Source of the DNA: Psychroserpens burtonensis DSM 12212
GTDB lineage: Bacteria; Bacteroidota; Bacteroidia; Flavobacteriales; Flavobacteriaceae
Assembly (NCBI RefSeq): GCF_000425305.1
Contig: NZ_AUDE01000030.1
Coordinates: 1 to 53,708, forward strand
Length of the DNA: 53,708 nucleotides
Direction: 5' to 3'
Shown here: positions 16,291 to 29,201 of the stretch, piece by piece
How positions within the stretch are numbered: position 1 is the stretch's first letter
How the letters are laid out: every line of letters starts with the position of its first letter
The notes under the pieces: generated by a model
Seen by the model: the letters and a program-made list of their open reading frames with translations, nothing else
The model's database searches: none
Told to the model about the DNA's origin: nothing
Program-made: the position numbers and the translations under genes

Positions 16291-17432
16291 TAAACCAACT
16301 CTCCTTTAAATGCCTTTTGCAATAGACTGTTAAACAAATCTTCTGCTTGGGCTAAACTAGCCTGTGCTTGTACTTTTTGTGTTTCTAGAGCTTGAACTCT
16401 GTTTGCAAATTGGTTTTGAATACTTATTGGTGGTATTGGGAGATTTATGCTATTCAATATTCCAGTATTCATGTGAGTAAAAGTTCCTTCCGCTCCAGTC
16501 TTTAAGCGTGCAACTTTTGCTCCCCACTTATTCATTAATAGCGCAAAATACATAGGGAGTAATTTATTTGAATCTAATCTAAGTCTTATTAAATTAGTGC
16601 TTATTATAGCTTTTTCATTATGTGTAATAACGCACATTTTACCAACAGTTCCAGCTCTGGAAATTATAATATCTCCTAATTTAGTCTCATAACTTTTTAA
16701 AGCATTATATTTATCTACTGTGATAAATAAACATTTATTTTTATCAAAACCACCATGTCTTATATTATACATGGTCCATACTGGTATACCACAATCAACA
16801 TACTCGTGTTTTTTTAATGCACTACCAAAAGGACCACACTTTGTTCCTTCTTTTTTATTGATATAACATTTATCCAAAGTAAATTTATCCCACCCCATAG
16901 GATTCCTCACAGGATCCCCAAACATATCCAGAAAAAGGCTTTGTGTCAGTTCCTCATACTTTGTAATGAGTGCTTTTGTTTTTTGCCTGTAGGCATCTGC
17001 TGCATCCAAAATGGCTGCTATCTTTTTTTGCTGGTCTAGTGGTGGGAGTGGGATTTTAAGACTTTCCAATGTAGGTCTGCTAATGTGAGGAATTGTCGCT
17101 CCTGTACAAGTTTCTCTTAAATACCTAAATTGACTTTGTAAAAATCTACCGGCATATGGAGAATAAATGTTATCCACTTTTGGTGAAAGTCTAGCTAAAG
17201 TACTGCCTATAATACCTTTAAGACCGTAGCCTATTGTCCCTGCATTTGCACCATCCCAAGCAATCAACACATCATTTTCATCACAAATAACATTTTTATC
17301 ATCAGACTCAGCATACTTTATTTTGTCATCTGAGCGCAAGTCTCCAATCTGGATATACCTTTGCAAGGTCTTATCTATTGACTCAACGGCTTTCTTACCT
17401 TTAGATATTTTGAAAATATTTTTTACAATCAT
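16290..17432 (-). CDS. hsdS: Type I restriction-modification specificity subunit
   Basis: A 380-aa protein with two target-recognition domains separated by a conserved helix. TRD1 is ~1-130; the spacer is PLPPLDQQKKIAAILDAADA (~133-152) continuing to LTQSLF; TRD2 starts near GWDKFTL (~180) and ends before PPISIQNQFANRVQALE; a final coiled coil contains AQASLAQAEDLFNSLLQKAF. The first TRD is shorter than usual, but the protein is not obviously truncated. It overlaps hsdM by 4 nt and the SIR2-like gene by 1 nt. The recognition site cannot be read from sequence. Confidence 0.93.
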   Translation of the reverse strand: MIVKNIFKISKGKKAVESIDKTLQRYIQIGDLRSDDKIKYAESDDKNVICDENDVLIAWDGANAGTIGYGLKGIIGSTLARLSPKVDNIYSPYAGRFLQSQFRYLRETCTGATIPHISRPTLESLKIPLPPLDQQKKIAAILDAADAYRQKTKALITKYEELTQSLFLDMFGDPVRNPMGWDKFTLDKCYINKKEGTKCGPFGSALKKHEYVDCGIPVWTMYNIRHGGFDKNKCLFITVDKYNALKSYETKLGDIIISRAGTVGKMCVITHNEKAIISTNLIRLRLDSNKLLPMYFALLMNKWGAKVARLKTGAEGTFTHMNTGILNSINLPIPPISIQNQFANRVQALETQKVQAQASLAQAEDLFNSLLQKAFKGELV

Positions 17433-18904
17433 CTCAACATCTCTTTTAAAACAGTCAACGCTTGGTTTCTCTCTTGGTCTAGAGTTTCAATATCCTTTAT
17501 AATTTCAGAAGGAGCAGCATATTCAATTTCTTCATAGACTATTTCCTTGTATCTGTTTATAGATAAGTCCCAGTCATTGTCTTTAATTTCATCAAAAGGC
17601 ACTAAGAAGCTTTTGTCTGTTCTAGCTCTAGTAGTTTCCTCTTTTAAGTTATGGTATCTGTTTAAAAGGTCTGGAATGTCATTGTCATTAATCTCATTCC
17701 GTTGGTCATTCAGGCTAAAACCATCTGCGGTCATGTCGTAAAACCAAACGTTGTCTGTGCCACCTGTGACTGTCTTCGTAAAAAATAGCACCGCAGTACT
17801 TACCCCAGCATAAGGTTTAAACACACCACTAGGCATCGAAATTACGGCATCTAGTTTGTGGTTTTCAATAAGTTCTTGTCGTATTTGCTTGTGGGCATTA
17901 GAGCTTCCAAACAACACACCGTCTGGCACAATTACTGCCGCTCTACCGCCTGTTTTTAGCATGCGGAGCATCAATCCTAAAAAGAGTAATTCTGTCTTTT
18001 TAGATTTTACCATTTTTAAAATGGAATTCTCAACGGCATCGTAATCCAAGCTTCCTTTAAATGGCGGGTTGGCTAAAACCAAAGAATATTTATTTCTAAG
18101 GTATCCTGCACTTTCACTCAGGGCATCATTCTTTATTAAATTGGGGTTTTCAATTCCATGCAACTGTAAGTTCATCGCACCAATACGCACCATGGTAGAA
18201 TCGATCTCTACCCCATTAAACATTTCATTGTTAAAGTGTTCTCTAAAATCTTTGTCTAAGAAAAAATCGTCGTGGTTGTCTCTAAAATATTCACCTGCAG
18301 CAACTAAAAATCCGGCAGTACCGGTAGAAGGATCACAGATAACATCATCCTTTTTAGGCTGTGTCATGTCTACCATCATCTTAATAATATGTCTTGGTGT
18401 TCTAAACTGTCCGTTGGTTCCAGCAGTGGCCGTCTTAGAAAGCATGTATTCATACAGGTCTCCTTTGGTGTCTCTGTCTTTCATGTTGATTTTGTCAATC
18501 AACTGCACCACTTGATCTAATAAACGAGGTGTGGCAATGATAAAAGAGGCTTTACTCATAAACTCTGCAAATACGCCTGCCGAATCCCCTACTTGTTTCA
18601 TGTGGTCAAAAACTGTCATGTCACCAACTGTAGGTTTGGTAAATACTTCAAACATTGCTTCTGGATCTTTGTTTTTAAAAGAACTCCATCTTAATTCTTT
18701 CTGTTCTGGTGTGAATATCTCATTTTTGATAGGTATTCCAACCGTATTGGCTTTTTTCTCTTCCAATAACTGGCGTTCGTCTAACCTTCTTATAAATAGT
18801 AAATAGGTAAACTGTTCTATAACAGATAATGGGTTCGAGATTCCACCTGTCCAAAAGGCTTCCCATATTTTATCTACTTGTGACTTTAATTCTCCTGTGA
18901 TCAT
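17429..18904 (-). CDS. hsdM: Type I restriction-modification methyltransferase subunit
   Basis: A 491-aa N6-adenine methyltransferase. An N-terminal helical HsdM_N domain (~8-130) precedes the SAM-binding motif DPSTGTAGFL (191-200) and the catalytic NPPF (279-282). The downstream C-terminal region reads SINRYKEIVYEE. It methylates the HsdS target and protects host DNA. First gene of the type I operon; hsdS overlaps its 3' end by 4 nt (ATGA). A ~98-bp gap separates it from the DruE-like gene upstream, so it could be read from that transcript or from its own promoter. Confidence 0.95.
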   Translation of the reverse strand: MITGELKSQVDKIWEAFWTGGISNPLSVIEQFTYLLFIRRLDERQLLEEKKANTVGIPIKNEIFTPEQKELRWSSFKNKDPEAMFEVFTKPTVGDMTVFDHMKQVGDSAGVFAEFMSKASFIIATPRLLDQVVQLIDKINMKDRDTKGDLYEYMLSKTATAGTNGQFRTPRHIIKMMVDMTQPKKDDVICDPSTGTAGFLVAAGEYFRDNHDDFFLDKDFREHFNNEMFNGVEIDSTMVRIGAMNLQLHGIENPNLIKNDALSESAGYLRNKYSLVLANPPFKGSLDYDAVENSILKMVKSKKTELLFLGLMLRMLKTGGRAAVIVPDGVLFGSSNAHKQIRQELIENHKLDAVISMPSGVFKPYAGVSTAVLFFTKTVTGGTDNVWFYDMTADGFSLNDQRNEINDNDIPDLLNRYHNLKEETTRARTDKSFLVPFDEIKDNDWDLSINRYKEIVYEEIEYAAPSEIIKDIETLDQERNQALTVLKEMLR

Positions 18905-19002
18905 ATAATTTTATTGTTGGTTTGTTTGATTTCACTAAAGTGTGAATTTAATTAATTTATATTACTACCAGATCTTATTTTTTCTTCTATTATCAGTTTT
19001 AT

Positions 19003-22000
19003 TTAATTCTCAATACTAATGTTATAAATGATATCATGGGATACATCTTTTCTTATTTTAAACAATTGATTGTCATAAGACATGTGTTCTGACTCTAACC
19101 TGTCTAATGGTTTTAAACCATGTGCAATACCTCCATCTATTCGAATACTAAAAGAGGTGTTTTTCGATTTAAATTCTAAATATCTATAATGAGGCAGTTT
19201 TGATACTTGGTTTACTTGTGCATCAAAATTGTAAGCTGGAGCTAGTTGTTCTAGATCATATTTATAATCGTCAAGATTTCTGTAATTGTGGATGATATAA
19301 AACGGAGAATTGAAACTTTTAAAAACGTCACTTGTTAAATGAACATTTAGAGTTTCCACTTCTATAGAACACAAACTTTGTAATTGGCTTACAAACTGCA
19401 AGAGTAGACGCATTGAAAATTCTGTCAAGTTGAATTTGTCAAGATAAGAGACTTTGAAACTTTGACCTTTAATCTTTGCAAGAAAGTCGTCAGTTTCATT
19501 TAAGTTCTCTAACATTAATTTAGCCAAGCCATTACTTTGACATTGCCTCCCAGGAATTGTGGTTAGTCTAGATTCATATAAATTACTTTGATTAAATTCT
19601 GGTACTGCTAGCGAGGCGTATTCTTCTATTTTTATACCATCAACTTTGTAAAAGTTTTCTTGAACATTTTTTGACCAAGCATCCTCCAAATTCATATAGG
19701 GTTCCTTTGATATATAACTTATTTGCTGGCCATTTTCAAGCAACAAAGAAAGGTGAATAGGATATGTGATTATTTCAGTTTTGTTCCCTTGTTTAATCCT
19801 ATAGTTGTGAGATAATAATAGTACTGTTAACTTTTCTTGATTGTTTGTGTATTTAATATCCCCTTCAACAATAAAATTAACCTTACAATTGTCTCTTTTT
19901 ATTAACTCTAGACTTTCTAAATTTTCCAATTCCCACTCACTACAATAGGAATGTATATGAATATTAATTTCTTTTGCACCGAAATGGTAGTTTTGACTTT
20001 TTATTTCGTCATAAAGAGTACCGTATATCGTGTTAATTGTTAATTGATGGTTTTTAAGTGCCTCGGGCAGCTGATTTGTGTTTGCCTTTAGTAACCATGA
20101 TACTGCAGCAGCACTATCTAAATCTTCAATGTGCCATTGCGTAGCTCTATCAATTAAACATTTGGTGCAAGCTGTTTGATTACATGAACAATCATTTAAT
20201 ACATCATAGGCATTTTTTAGTATTTCTTTTATGAATAAATTGAATTGTGAAGCATAACCAGCACCACCTTTTGCACTGTCGTATATGAAAATCGTTTGAT
20301 AACCCTTGTATTTTTTTATTCCAAAACCAAGTTCAGATTCTTCAATTGCCAAATATTCAGCGAGAGATTTTGTAAAGATTACCCCTAAAGTATAAGCTAG
20401 TTTTTTATCATTGACAAAAGACCCATCGGCATTTGTTAAGCGAATTTCTGTGAAATCAGTTTTGAATCTACTCCCTAGAATAATATGGTCTTTTACATTG
20501 TTTGCAGAACAAATGTTTTCTCCTTCATCATTTTTACCACCTCTAAGTCTGCTGTGGCCTTCTAATTTATCGTGATTTGTCTCTACTCTTCCACAATCGA
20601 GACATAAACTATAGCCTTCTCCATTTCCTGTATTGTAAAATAAAATTTGAGCTTGTTTTTCTTTTTCACTTGTTCTGAAGTCTAAATAACTTGTTTGATT
20701 TAGGTTCCAAGGATCTATATTTAATAATAAAGGTTCTAGGTATTGAGGTTTTGATTTTTCAGAAACGACTCTTGTGGGGTCTTTATATAAATCTACCGCG
20801 AAACCAACTGGTTCAACAAGTTCTGTGAATTTACTATTTGTTGTACCTAGATCTACTCCCACGAAAGAATGCTGCGTGTTGCATTTTGGACAGGAATCAG
20901 TTACTTTGTCGGATTCTTCTAAAATTCTTTGATACCCGCAAGAGGTGCATGATTGAATTGCATTTCTTTGCCCAGATGCTCCATGATTGTTTTTCATAAC
21001 AATACCGGAAGACTGATAGTTTAAACCATCAATTAAAATGTTGTTGCCTGGAGCGAACTCAGTCAAAGCTCTTGTAATTGGGTAACTCGGATTTAATTTT
21101 AATCTATCTGGATTTCTTTGGTTTAATTCCTTAATCGTTATTTTTTCAAAATCTATGATACCTGTTGGTAAACCGGCATTGGGTAAAAAGTTCTCTTCTG
21201 CCAAGTGATTTAATACAAACTTTTGGAGAAACTGTCCTCTACGGTATTTTATTGTTTTGTAAGCAGTACTGTTTTCACCTAACTCTTTTGCCAATTCTAT
21301 CATTTTCTTGTCATACGACTCACGTTGAGTTCTTAAACTTACTACGATTGCTTTAAAGTTGTCAATTACAAGTAGTACTAGTTGTTTAGGTGTAGTTGTT
21401 TTTAAAGGAGTGCCCTGCGTCAATGTTTGCAAAGCTTGCTCAAATTCAGACACTTCTGTTTTTTCTAACCAACTTAAAAAGTTTTCTGCAATGGTTGGTA
21501 TTCCTTCAAAAAAGAAAACTTCAATATTCTCCTTAATATTAAGACCTTTACAATCATTAATTTCCTCTCGTATGTATAGACCAAATAACAATGAGTTTAC
21601 ATGTCGTTCAACGATTTTTTTACTGTCGAATGCTAGAATAGGAGGTGCAATTTTGTGCTCCAATGCCCATTTCGGGTTATTCATTGTGCGCAGTCCAATT
21701 GGATTCGGTGCACAAAATGTAAGTGCCAATGATTTATTTTCAGCACGCCTACCTGCACGACCTGCACGCTGCAGGTAGTTTGCTGGCATAGGAGGAACAT
21801 TGCTCATTACTACGGCTGAAATCCCGCCAATATCCACTCCCATTTCCATGGTTGTAGAACAGCTTAAGATATTTATTTCACCATTTTCGAATTGTTCTTC
21901 TAATTGTTTTAGACGTTTTTTGTTTTGTTGTGCAGAATGCTCACCTGCTAAGTATAGTTTATTATAATCAAATATTTTCTCATAAAGGTTATTCCATAAC

Positions 22001-24921
22001 CCCTTTTCTTTAGCTAGATTGCTATTTACTGCCAACCACTCTTCTACGATCTCTTTTTTTACGGGTAAATTTGCTGAAGTTAAGTGATATGAGTACTCGA
22101 AAGCTTTGAATTGATGGCTTTTATCATTCGCTATTTTATATATAGAAAGATTGTCAGGAGTAAGATTCCCTTTTACCCATGGCGAAAAACCTCTGAAACA
22201 TTTGTCAATTAATCTATTTGAAACAGGACATAAAAACTGATTACCTCCAATTTCTAACAAAGTTTTTTCTTCAATATTTAATTTGTATCCTTCTTTGTCT
22301 TGAGTAAGAATTTTGCCCCTTAAAACGCGCCAAATATTTTCCAACAAATCGTTTAATTGATCTTGTTGAGTTGTTGTTATCTCTTCTTGTGTATCCCAAC
22401 CAAGACCTGCACATATAAGTAAGATCAGTCGAGGCTGAGTAATTGCGTTAGGATTGAATAATGGCCATTTGGAGACATTCGCTATCTCAGTGTTTGACGG
22501 ATGTATCGCTTGCGAATGGTAAAATTTTGAGGTAAATACTCTCATTTTATCATCAAAGAAAACATGTATGTTCTTACGTATTATATAATCTGCTGCAATT
22601 TTTAATAAATCAGACCACTCCTCTTTTGTGATTTTTAGTACTTCAGCTATTGAAGGTAAGGTTTGATTTTCTAGGCTAGGGTAAACGATGTTTACAAGAC
22701 CTAAGTTCTCTAAAGATCTTTCCCTTTGCAATCTCTTCGAGAACTGATCAAAAAGGAGTGATTTGGCATAGATGTCACCTTGAATAATGAAATTTTCTCC
22801 TTTAGCAGATTTGTTAAAAAGTGTTTTAAACTCTTCTTTGTTACTTATGAAGTTTATAATTTCTTTCCAAGTAGTTCTACTTTTAAAAAGTGATTGACCT
22901 CCCTCTTTATTTATCCTGTTATTGAGTTCATCAATATTTTTTTGAATGTCTTCTATAGCGAATGGTGGTGCGATTTCTAGTTGTGCTACCTGATATGCTC
23001 GCCTTTTCGAAAGTTCTTCGACACTAGAAGTTTCTTGGTTATCACTTAATTTTTTTAATAGAAAATGATAAGATTGGTACCGAATCCAATTACTTTCACT
23101 ATCAATGTTAATTAATGCAGCAATTTTTGCAGTCCCTTGGCGGCTATCTGTAAATGAAATGTATTTTTTACCTTTGTAGAGTGTATTCTTTGTGATTTTT
23201 TTAGCGTCTTGAGTTTGGTCTAAAACAATATCGGACAAGATTCGATTTGTGAATGCTGAAGAAACTCTATAATGAATCGGATTCTTATCGTTGTTACCAC
23301 AAGAAGGGCATCTTGTGTCTTCGAGCATTAGTAAATCCTCGCCTGCAATTATTTCATTATCCTTTGAAATGCTACAAGGTTCTAAATCGGCATCTTTGAA
23401 TTGTTGATTCAGATTGTTTTTTAGAAATCGTACTGCTGAGTCATTTACATTATTTTTATTCTCTTCGTTTCGTTCCTCTTCATTTTCTAAATGAAAAGCT
23501 TCATAGCCCACACTAGTTTTTTGAAATACTTTACGGATGCTTTTTTTATTGTTTTTCTCCTTGTGTAACTCACCTTCAAGCATCATTGTACCACAGCTTC
23601 TACAGGAAATCAATTCCAACAGTGGATGGTCGCAGGTACATTTTTTCCCAGCAACAGTGACCATGGTACCAATTACTTTTGAAGGAATATGCTCTTTGTG
23701 TTTGTCGCATTTTGCATTTGAGCAAGCATAAACTCCACCTATACCTCTGGTAAAAAAATGTCCTCTTACTGGTAGTAAATTTTCATCACTGATTTTTTGC
23801 TCTGCCAAGAAGTCCATAGAAGCTAATTGCTTATACTTATCAGATATTCCAAGTACTTTTCCTATTTCTGATTGGCTTAAGGCAGCTGACTTTAGGAGCT
23901 TACTTCTTATTTTGATAATTTTGTTTTTTGTCAAAGTATTTGACAAATCAGGAATGTTTTTATCTTCAATTTGATCGTTTACTCTATCTCCCTGAATTAC
24001 GACTATTTGTGTTTGGTTGATCCCACACAAATCAGACATAAATTTCTTGAGACTATTTGTGTTTCCACTCCCTACTGTGGCAGAGGTAATCGCAAAACGA
24101 ATATCGTTTATATTTACTGAAAATGCAGTAACAACCCGACGAATGAGTAGTGCCATTTCAGCGGCTTTAGACCCCGTTAAGGTATGTGCTTCATCTAATA
24201 AAATCCACCGTAATGTTCCTTCGGATTTTTCGAGTATTGGAACATCTGCGTTTCTAACAAGCATATATTCTAACATTGTTGGATTTGTAAACAGTATTTG
24301 AGGAGGTGATTTTCGTATTTTATCTCTTGAAATTAGTTCAGGAAAAGCCTTCTGATCATCTTTATAATTTGATTTGTTTGCAGTATCTCCAGTTAGTAGC
24401 GCATATCTAACTCCATCTAATGCAGAACACCATGCATGCATTCGTTTTCTTTGACTACCAATCAATGCATTTAACGGATATAAAAATATTGCATTAACTC
24501 CTTCCTTATTTTTACAGTTTTCGTGAATATCGTGCAATACAGGAAGCATAAAACATTCGGTTTTACCAGAGCCTGTACCCGTAGTTACTGCGATAGATTT
24601 TTTCTGATTTAGTAATGTTTGCCAACTTTCTATTTGATGCTTATATGGTTTTCTATCTATTGGAAACTGAAAGTCTGGATCTTTAATTGTTGCCAATGCT
24701 TTTATAAATTCTTTCTTAAAAATAGCTGTAGTTTCTCCAAACGTATAATTTCCTTCCTTCCAAGGGAATGTATTTTGAAAAATTGTTTCTGCAATAATCG
24801 GTTCTTGAGTCAACAAGTATTTAAAATAATCTTGCATTTCTTTGTCACCAGTTGCCCAAAGCGATAAAATAGCATCAGTTAATCTGTTTTCGGTTTTAAT
24901 ATAAAATTCTTTAAAATTCAT
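19003..24921 (-). CDS. druE: Large DEAD/DEAH helicase with DUF1998, DruE-like
   Basis: A 1972-aa SF2 helicase. Walker A GTGSGKT (115-121), DEAH (243-246), motif III-like TSATVGSG, helicase C-terminal motifs [12 protein letters not shown] and [12 protein letters not shown], several cysteine pairs ([22 protein letters not shown]), and a DUF1998 zinc-binding end ([20 protein letters not shown]). Size and layout match DruE, the only core gene common to Druantia anti-phage systems. The ATG lies 4 nt after the DruH-like gene, as expected for Druantia type III. DISARM DrmA or MrfA-like helicases share DUF1998 but are shorter and have other partners. The symbol is provisional. Confidence 0.68.
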   Translation of the reverse strand: MNFKEFYIKTENRLTDAILSLWATGDKEMQDYFKYLLTQEPIIAETIFQNTFPWKEGNYTFGETTAIFKKEFIKALATIKDPDFQFPIDRKPYKHQIESWQTLLNQKKSIAVTTGTGSGKTECFMLPVLHDIHENCKNKEGVNAIFLYPLNALIGSQRKRMHAWCSALDGVRYALLTGDTANKSNYKDDQKAFPELISRDKIRKSPPQILFTNPTMLEYMLVRNADVPILEKSEGTLRWILLDEAHTLTGSKAAEMALLIRRVVTAFSVNINDIRFAITSATVGSGNTNSLKKFMSDLCGINQTQIVVIQGDRVNDQIEDKNIPDLSNTLTKNKIIKIRSKLLKSAALSQSEIGKVLGISDKYKQLASMDFLAEQKISDENLLPVRGHFFTRGIGGVYACSNAKCDKHKEHIPSKVIGTMVTVAGKKCTCDHPLLELISCRSCGTMMLEGELHKEKNNKKSIRKVFQKTSVGYEAFHLENEEERNEENKNNVNDSAVRFLKNNLNQQFKDADLEPCSISKDNEIIAGEDLLMLEDTRCPSCGNNDKNPIHYRVSSAFTNRILSDIVLDQTQDAKKITKNTLYKGKKYISFTDSRQGTAKIAALINIDSESNWIRYQSYHFLLKKLSDNQETSSVEELSKRRAYQVAQLEIAPPFAIEDIQKNIDELNNRINKEGGQSLFKSRTTWKEIINFISNKEEFKTLFNKSAKGENFIIQGDIYAKSLLFDQFSKRLQRERSLENLGLVNIVYPSLENQTLPSIAEVLKITKEEWSDLLKIAADYIIRKNIHVFFDDKMRVFTSKFYHSQAIHPSNTEIANVSKWPLFNPNAITQPRLILLICAGLGWDTQEEITTTQQDQLNDLLENIWRVLRGKILTQDKEGYKLNIEEKTLLEIGGNQFLCPVSNRLIDKCFRGFSPWVKGNLTPDNLSIYKIANDKSHQFKAFEYSYHLTSANLPVKKEIVEEWLAVNSNLAKEKGLWNNLYEKIFDYNKLYLAGEHSAQQNKKRLKQLEEQFENGEINILSCSTTMEMGVDIGGISAVVMSNVPPMPANYLQRAGRAGRRAENKSLALTFCAPNPIGLRTMNNPKWALEHKIAPPILAFDSKKIVERHVNSLLFGLYIREEINDCKGLNIKENIEVFFFEGIPTIAENFLSWLEKTEVSEFEQALQTLTQGTPLKTTTPKQLVLLVIDNFKAIVVSLRTQRESYDKKMIELAKELGENSTAYKTIKYRRGQFLQKFVLNHLAEENFLPNAGLPTGIIDFEKITIKELNQRNPDRLKLNPSYPITRALTEFAPGNNILIDGLNYQSSGIVMKNNHGASGQRNAIQSCTSCGYQRILEESDKVTDSCPKCNTQHSFVGVDLGTTNSKFTELVEPVGFAVDLYKDPTRVVSEKSKPQYLEPLLLNIDPWNLNQTSYLDFRTSEKEKQAQILFYNTGNGEGYSLCLDCGRVETNHDKLEGHSRLRGGKNDEGENICSANNVKDHIILGSRFKTDFTEIRLTNADGSFVNDKKLAYTLGVIFTKSLAEYLAIEESELGFGIKKYKGYQTIFIYDSAKGGAGYASQFNLFIKEILKNAYDVLNDCSCNQTACTKCLIDRATQWHIEDLDSAAAVSWLLKANTNQLPEALKNHQLTINTIYGTLYDEIKSQNYHFGAKEINIHIHSYCSEWELENLESLELIKRDNCKVNFIVEGDIKYTNNQEKLTVLLLSHNYRIKQGNKTEIITYPIHLSLLLENGQQISYISKEPYMNLEDAWSKNVQENFYKVDGIKIEEYASLAVPEFNQSNLYESRLTTIPGRQCQSNGLAKLMLENLNETDDFLAKIKGQSFKVSYLDKFNLTEFSMRLLLQFVSQLQSLCSIEVETLNVHLTSDVFKSFNSPFYIIHNYRNLDDYKYDLEQLAPAYNFDAQVNQVSKLPHYRYLEFKSKNTSFSIRIDGGIAHGLKPLDRLESEHMSYDNQLFKIRKDVSHDIIYNISIEN

Positions 24922-24925
24922 GGAC

Positions 24926-27900
24926 TTAGTTTTTATTTAGGGCGTGTAAAATAGTTTTGTTGTAAAAATTCGGTTTGAGATATTGACTGTATTGCATATT
25001 TCTCCTTATGACTTCTCTTTTTTCATCACCAGCCCATATGGGATACTCTTTTTGTATGTCACATATTGATTCCGCCACAGCAATAGGCGATTGTAATAAT
25101 AGTCTTACTTGATTATGTGCTTCAATTGGTATACCATAATTATGATTTATTTTAGGGCTGTTGTAAGGAAGCTCATTTAAAACCCTAGTTCCCAATTGGG
25201 ACCTTAAGTCAAGTATATTTCTGTGCGATAGTGATTCTGGTTCTATATTTGCGCCACTAATAAACTTGAACAGCTCTTGCAAGCCACTTTCACCCATATA
25301 TGAAGAAATTAACTCTGCGATATTATTATAATACTCATAACCAACACGTTCAGTTATTTCAGAAATGGATTCCCCCCAATCTATTTTCGCTATCCAGTGA
25401 AAACAAAACCCTAAATCCGTTTCCATCTCTGGTATCGCTTTATGAACATATTCTATTGGATCAGATTGATTAATTCCTAAGAACAAAAAAGCTCTTGAAG
25501 CAACTTCAGAACTCCTAGAAATCGCACGCAATTGATCAAAGGTTGAAAAAGGTAAATCATACTGAACACATATATTGAAATATGTCAATATCTGCTTCCA
25601 AATATCATCTTTGAAATTTCTAACTGATAACTCTTTATGGTAATTGTCAATACGTTCATATTTATCTACACCAAGAAAAAAATCACCTGTATTTACAAAA
25701 CGTGGCATTAATTGTTTTCCTTCTTTTTTAGAAGAAATTACAATGAATTGATTTGAGATTTCATTAGAGGGAATAGTGTAAGATTCGTCATTTCGAAAAA
25801 GCGGAATTATTTCGATATCATCTGCAGCGCAATTTACTGGGATAGCAAATAATTCAAGATCGTCAAAAGAATCGAAAAGACTAACCCTGTGTTGCAATTG
25901 ATTCTCAATCTCAAGGGTATGACTAAACCCTGAGAATTTATAAGTTTTCTTATCTCTTCCCTCTGACAACTCAAGGCAAACAGTGTTTTTATAATTCATA
26001 GCATCTGCTAGGTAAAATAGTCTTACTATTTCGTCTTTAAATGATATTACTGGTTGAGTAGATTCCTTTATCTCCTTAGTAATTATGACGTCAGATTTTA
26101 AGCTGTTCTTGATCTTTAGTAACGTTTCATTATTGGGTGTGCTTAGAATACGCATACCGTAAAGATTAGCAAGTGATAAAGGTTGTTCTTCGTCAATAAT
26201 ATGACCATCTCTATCTGTTATGATCATTCCCTGAAAAGGTGAAAGTAGATCGAAGAATAACTTCTTTTTACCGGGATAACCAAGTGACCCTTTCACAATA
26301 GTGGGTATTTTTGAATGCTCTGTGTTTACTTTTAATACATAACAGTTGTTATCTTCGTTGACTTGTATTAACGTTGATTCGTCTAACTTACATTTAAAAT
26401 AATCAAGGTTCTTGAATTCTATTATTGCCGAATAAATTGATTGATTTGAATATCTGGCTTGTAGGTTTCCAATATTGAAGAAAATATCGTGAGCTACTAA
26501 ATCATCTTTCACAATTTTTAAATCAAAACAACCAGTAGAAATATAGCTCAATCTAGAGAGATCCTCCCATGTGTCTCTAGAGTTATGCTTCTTAATAAAC
26601 ACTTTAAATTGGTTTCTATTAATGTCATAGCCTTCATCATCAAAAACGAGAATCTTAGGGGCACCTTGAACAACCGGTAAATTGGCTTTTAACATCCAGT
26701 TTGGTTTTTTACTTTCTATTATCCAATCGAAAGAATTAACACCACTGCGATAGACTCGTCTTTCATCTTCAGAATAAATTTCAGTTTCACCTTCAAATGG
26801 CATACAAGTAAGCTGTTTTGTATATAAAGAAATTTCAGAGGAAGGGAGGTCACTTTTCCATTGTTTAGGAAATAGTACTGCTGCTTCTTTATTTGATGCC
26901 GAATAACCTTTAATAAGACGCCATTCATTATCGTTGAACCTAGTCCATAAAGTAGGTTCTTCTAAGTTTGGGATAGCTTGTATGAAATCTGAAAGCTGAG
27001 TTTTGTTATCATTGCTAATCACATAAGTGTTAGGCATTCCAGCAGAAACATCCCAGTCTTTGTTATCCTGACTATACCAGTCTGTTTTAAATTGACCATT
27101 TGCCATTTTACGGAAAACACATACAAGATTATCGTCCATAAAAAATTGATATTCTCTTTCTAGTGTTTCAAACCCTAAAAAATTGCTAAGAGCATCCTTA
27201 GAATATGTATTTGCTAACCCTAATCTTAAACTAATTTTATACTCTTCATTTTTAGAACTTAACAGCCAGTAGTTCTTAGGCTTAGACAGTCTTGTTTTTT
27301 TTATTAATGAGGCTCTTTTTACTTTTAATGAAATTGATATTTGTTTTAAAATCTCTTCAGATTCTAGTAATTCTTCATATTGACCATCATTATTCAAAAT
27401 AGACTTTACAATTTCAAGACAGTTTTCATAAATAATATCATTTTGACTAGATTTTGGCAAGAGGTCAATAATGTGGGTTTTGAAAATAAAATCTTCTATT
27501 GTTTCTGGCTGCTCTTCTAAGACAGCTTCTAGGAAAGCCTTATACTTTCCTTGGTTCTCTGAGATATGCTTTAGAGGAAGCCCTCCTTGCAACAATAATG
27601 TTTTGAAGTAAAGGGTATTTTGTTTTTTAATCCACTTGATACCTAGCATTTGAGCTCCTTTACGTGCCATTTTATAAAACTCGTCCTCGGTTAAAACAAA
27701 CCTACTATTTCCGCCTAAAGATTCAAAGACATTGAGTTTACTAGGGATTCCACCATTGTAATTCCTTTTCCACCATTGCGCATAATAAAGGGAAACATCC
27801 CTTGGATCAATTGTAATACCTGTTCCATATTGTAAGTTTATTACAAGTCTTTCAAAATCCTTATCGGTTAAGAAATACTTCCAAAGTGGACCACCGTCAT

Positions 27901-27946
27901 GAGAAGAAAGTTTGTTTTTAGAAAGTAATTTTTGAAAAAAGCTCAT
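24926..27946 (-). CDS. druH: DruH-like protein (STY4851/YjiT-type), Druantia type III-like
   Basis: A 1006-aa protein with no enzymatic motif that I can read. The N-terminus ([32 protein letters not shown]) is the pattern I associate with STY4851/ECs_5259 (YjiT) proteins, which pair with a giant DUF1998 helicase. Several beta-rich segments occupy the middle, and helices the C-terminal third. Partner and spacing (4 nt to the DruE-like gene) support Druantia type III. Family assignment rests on recognition plus context, so a profile search would be decisive. Confidence 0.6.
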   Translation of the reverse strand: MSFFQKLLSKNKLSSHDGGPLWKYFLTDKDFERLVINLQYGTGITIDPRDVSLYYAQWWKRNYNGGIPSKLNVFESLGGNSRFVLTEDEFYKMARKGAQMLGIKWIKKQNTLYFKTLLLQGGLPLKHISENQGKYKAFLEAVLEEQPETIEDFIFKTHIIDLLPKSSQNDIIYENCLEIVKSILNNDGQYEELLESEEILKQISISLKVKRASLIKKTRLSKPKNYWLLSSKNEEYKISLRLGLANTYSKDALSNFLGFETLEREYQFFMDDNLVCVFRKMANGQFKTDWYSQDNKDWDVSAGMPNTYVISNDNKTQLSDFIQAIPNLEEPTLWTRFNDNEWRLIKGYSASNKEAAVLFPKQWKSDLPSSEISLYTKQLTCMPFEGETEIYSEDERRVYRSGVNSFDWIIESKKPNWMLKANLPVVQGAPKILVFDDEGYDINRNQFKVFIKKHNSRDTWEDLSRLSYISTGCFDLKIVKDDLVAHDIFFNIGNLQARYSNQSIYSAIIEFKNLDYFKCKLDESTLIQVNEDNNCYVLKVNTEHSKIPTIVKGSLGYPGKKKLFFDLLSPFQGMIITDRDGHIIDEEQPLSLANLYGMRILSTPNNETLLKIKNSLKSDVIITKEIKESTQPVISFKDEIVRLFYLADAMNYKNTVCLELSEGRDKKTYKFSGFSHTLEIENQLQHRVSLFDSFDDLELFAIPVNCAADDIEIIPLFRNDESYTIPSNEISNQFIVISSKKEGKQLMPRFVNTGDFFLGVDKYERIDNYHKELSVRNFKDDIWKQILTYFNICVQYDLPFSTFDQLRAISRSSEVASRAFLFLGINQSDPIEYVHKAIPEMETDLGFCFHWIAKIDWGESISEITERVGYEYYNNIAELISSYMGESGLQELFKFISGANIEPESLSHRNILDLRSQLGTRVLNELPYNSPKINHNYGIPIEAHNQVRLLLQSPIAVAESICDIQKEYPIWAGDEKREVIRRNMQYSQYLKPNFYNKTILHALNKN

Positions 27947-28069
27947 ATAATATGGTTATTAACATCGATTAAGGTTTCATTATTTAGACATGTGATTTGT
28001 GGCATCATAATACGTTATTTTTAAAATTCAGTACAAAGATTAGAATCAATCATGCAATACACGTGCATA

Positions 28070-29071
28070 CTAATAAATAGTGTTCATTTCATTAATCCTA
28101 GATATAATTTCTTGTCTAACTCCTAAAGGAGAAATGACTTCAACATCTGCTCCAAAAGACAACAATAGTTGGTAAAGTTCTTTGTTAGGTATTACCTCAA
28201 TTTTAATGATATTTTGAGAAGTAGTTGTAGTATCTAATTTCTGAGTACCGTGAATTGGTTTTGTTAACACATATTTTAATCTCTTTTCTGAAAACTTAAG
28301 TCTTATCTTTTCTAATTGAAGTTTTTCTGGTTTAGTTACTCCTATAATATCTTCAAAGTAATCCATCCAACTTATTGTGCTGTGCTCAAAATCTTCACTC
28401 ATTTCCTCTAAAGAAACAATTCTGTCTAAAGGATAATTCGATATAGATTTATATTTTTTATTGTAACAAAATAAAAACCATCGGTTGTTATATTGTTTTA
28501 AATGATATGGGAATATAATTTCTTCTTGTTTTGGTTTGCCATATGGCTCGTAAACTAACTTTGTTTGTTTTCGCTTTAAGATTAGATTAAACAAGATACC
28601 GATATACTCTCTTCCCTTTAAATCTATATTTTCCTGATAACCAATTACACCGTTATCTCCGCTTGAAACTAAATCAAAAGCCTGTTCCATTCTTGGGATT
28701 AATTCTTCTAACCATGAAAACTCAGCTCTGTGTTTGTATCGTGATAAAATTGCTAATGTGGTTTCTAGTTGAACGCTATCATTAACATTTAAAGGATGAT
28801 TCGCAATTGAGAAGTTTTTGTCTTTATAACGGAACGCATTTTTACGACCAATTTTTAGATCTTCATTGAGATTAATTGCCCAACCGTTGTCAGATTTCAT
28901 ATGCTCAATATCGTATTGTAATTGTCTTAACTGAATACCTTCTGTTCCAATATCATTAAGCAAAGTATTAATTTTATTCAAAAGCGCATCGTAGTCATAT
29001 AACCTATTAAAATTGCTAAAACAACCGTCTAGTATCGTATATCTTATTTGAGCATGCTTATTTGTAGCCAT
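28070..29071 (-). CDS. WYL-domain transcriptional regulator of the defence island
   Basis: A 333-aa protein. The N-terminal part (~1-75: HAQIRYTILDGCF, LNKINTLLNDIG, IQLRQLQYDIEHMK) is a winged-helix type DNA-binding region. The WYL domain lies near 165-220 (KQTKLVYEPYGKP...FPYHLKQYNNRWFLFCYN...YPLDRI), and a WCX-like C-terminus follows (VEVISPLGVRQEIISRI). Such proteins (BrxR/CapW-like) repress defence operons and respond to nucleic-acid or nucleotide ligands. It is the first gene of the minus-strand island, 123 nt upstream of druH. An inverted repeat ~130 bp before its start could be its operator. Confidence 0.82.
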   Translation of the reverse strand: MATNKHAQIRYTILDGCFSNFNRLYDYDALLNKINTLLNDIGTEGIQLRQLQYDIEHMKSDNGWAINLNEDLKIGRKNAFRYKDKNFSIANHPLNVNDSVQLETTLAILSRYKHRAEFSWLEELIPRMEQAFDLVSSGDNGVIGYQENIDLKGREYIGILFNLILKRKQTKLVYEPYGKPKQEEIIFPYHLKQYNNRWFLFCYNKKYKSISNYPLDRIVSLEEMSEDFEHSTISWMDYFEDIIGVTKPEKLQLEKIRLKFSEKRLKYVLTKPIHGTQKLDTTTTSQNIIKIEVIPNKELYQLLLSFGADVEVISPLGVRQEIISRINEMNTIY

Positions 29072-29201
29072 TAAATCAAAAATTTCGCAGGGAATATTAG
29101 TTTACTATTTATCATATTATAACCCATTCTCGTAATGGAGATAACAAAACATAACTAACTTATTACAGTTCATAAAACTAATAAATTCATAGAAGCTATA
29201 T

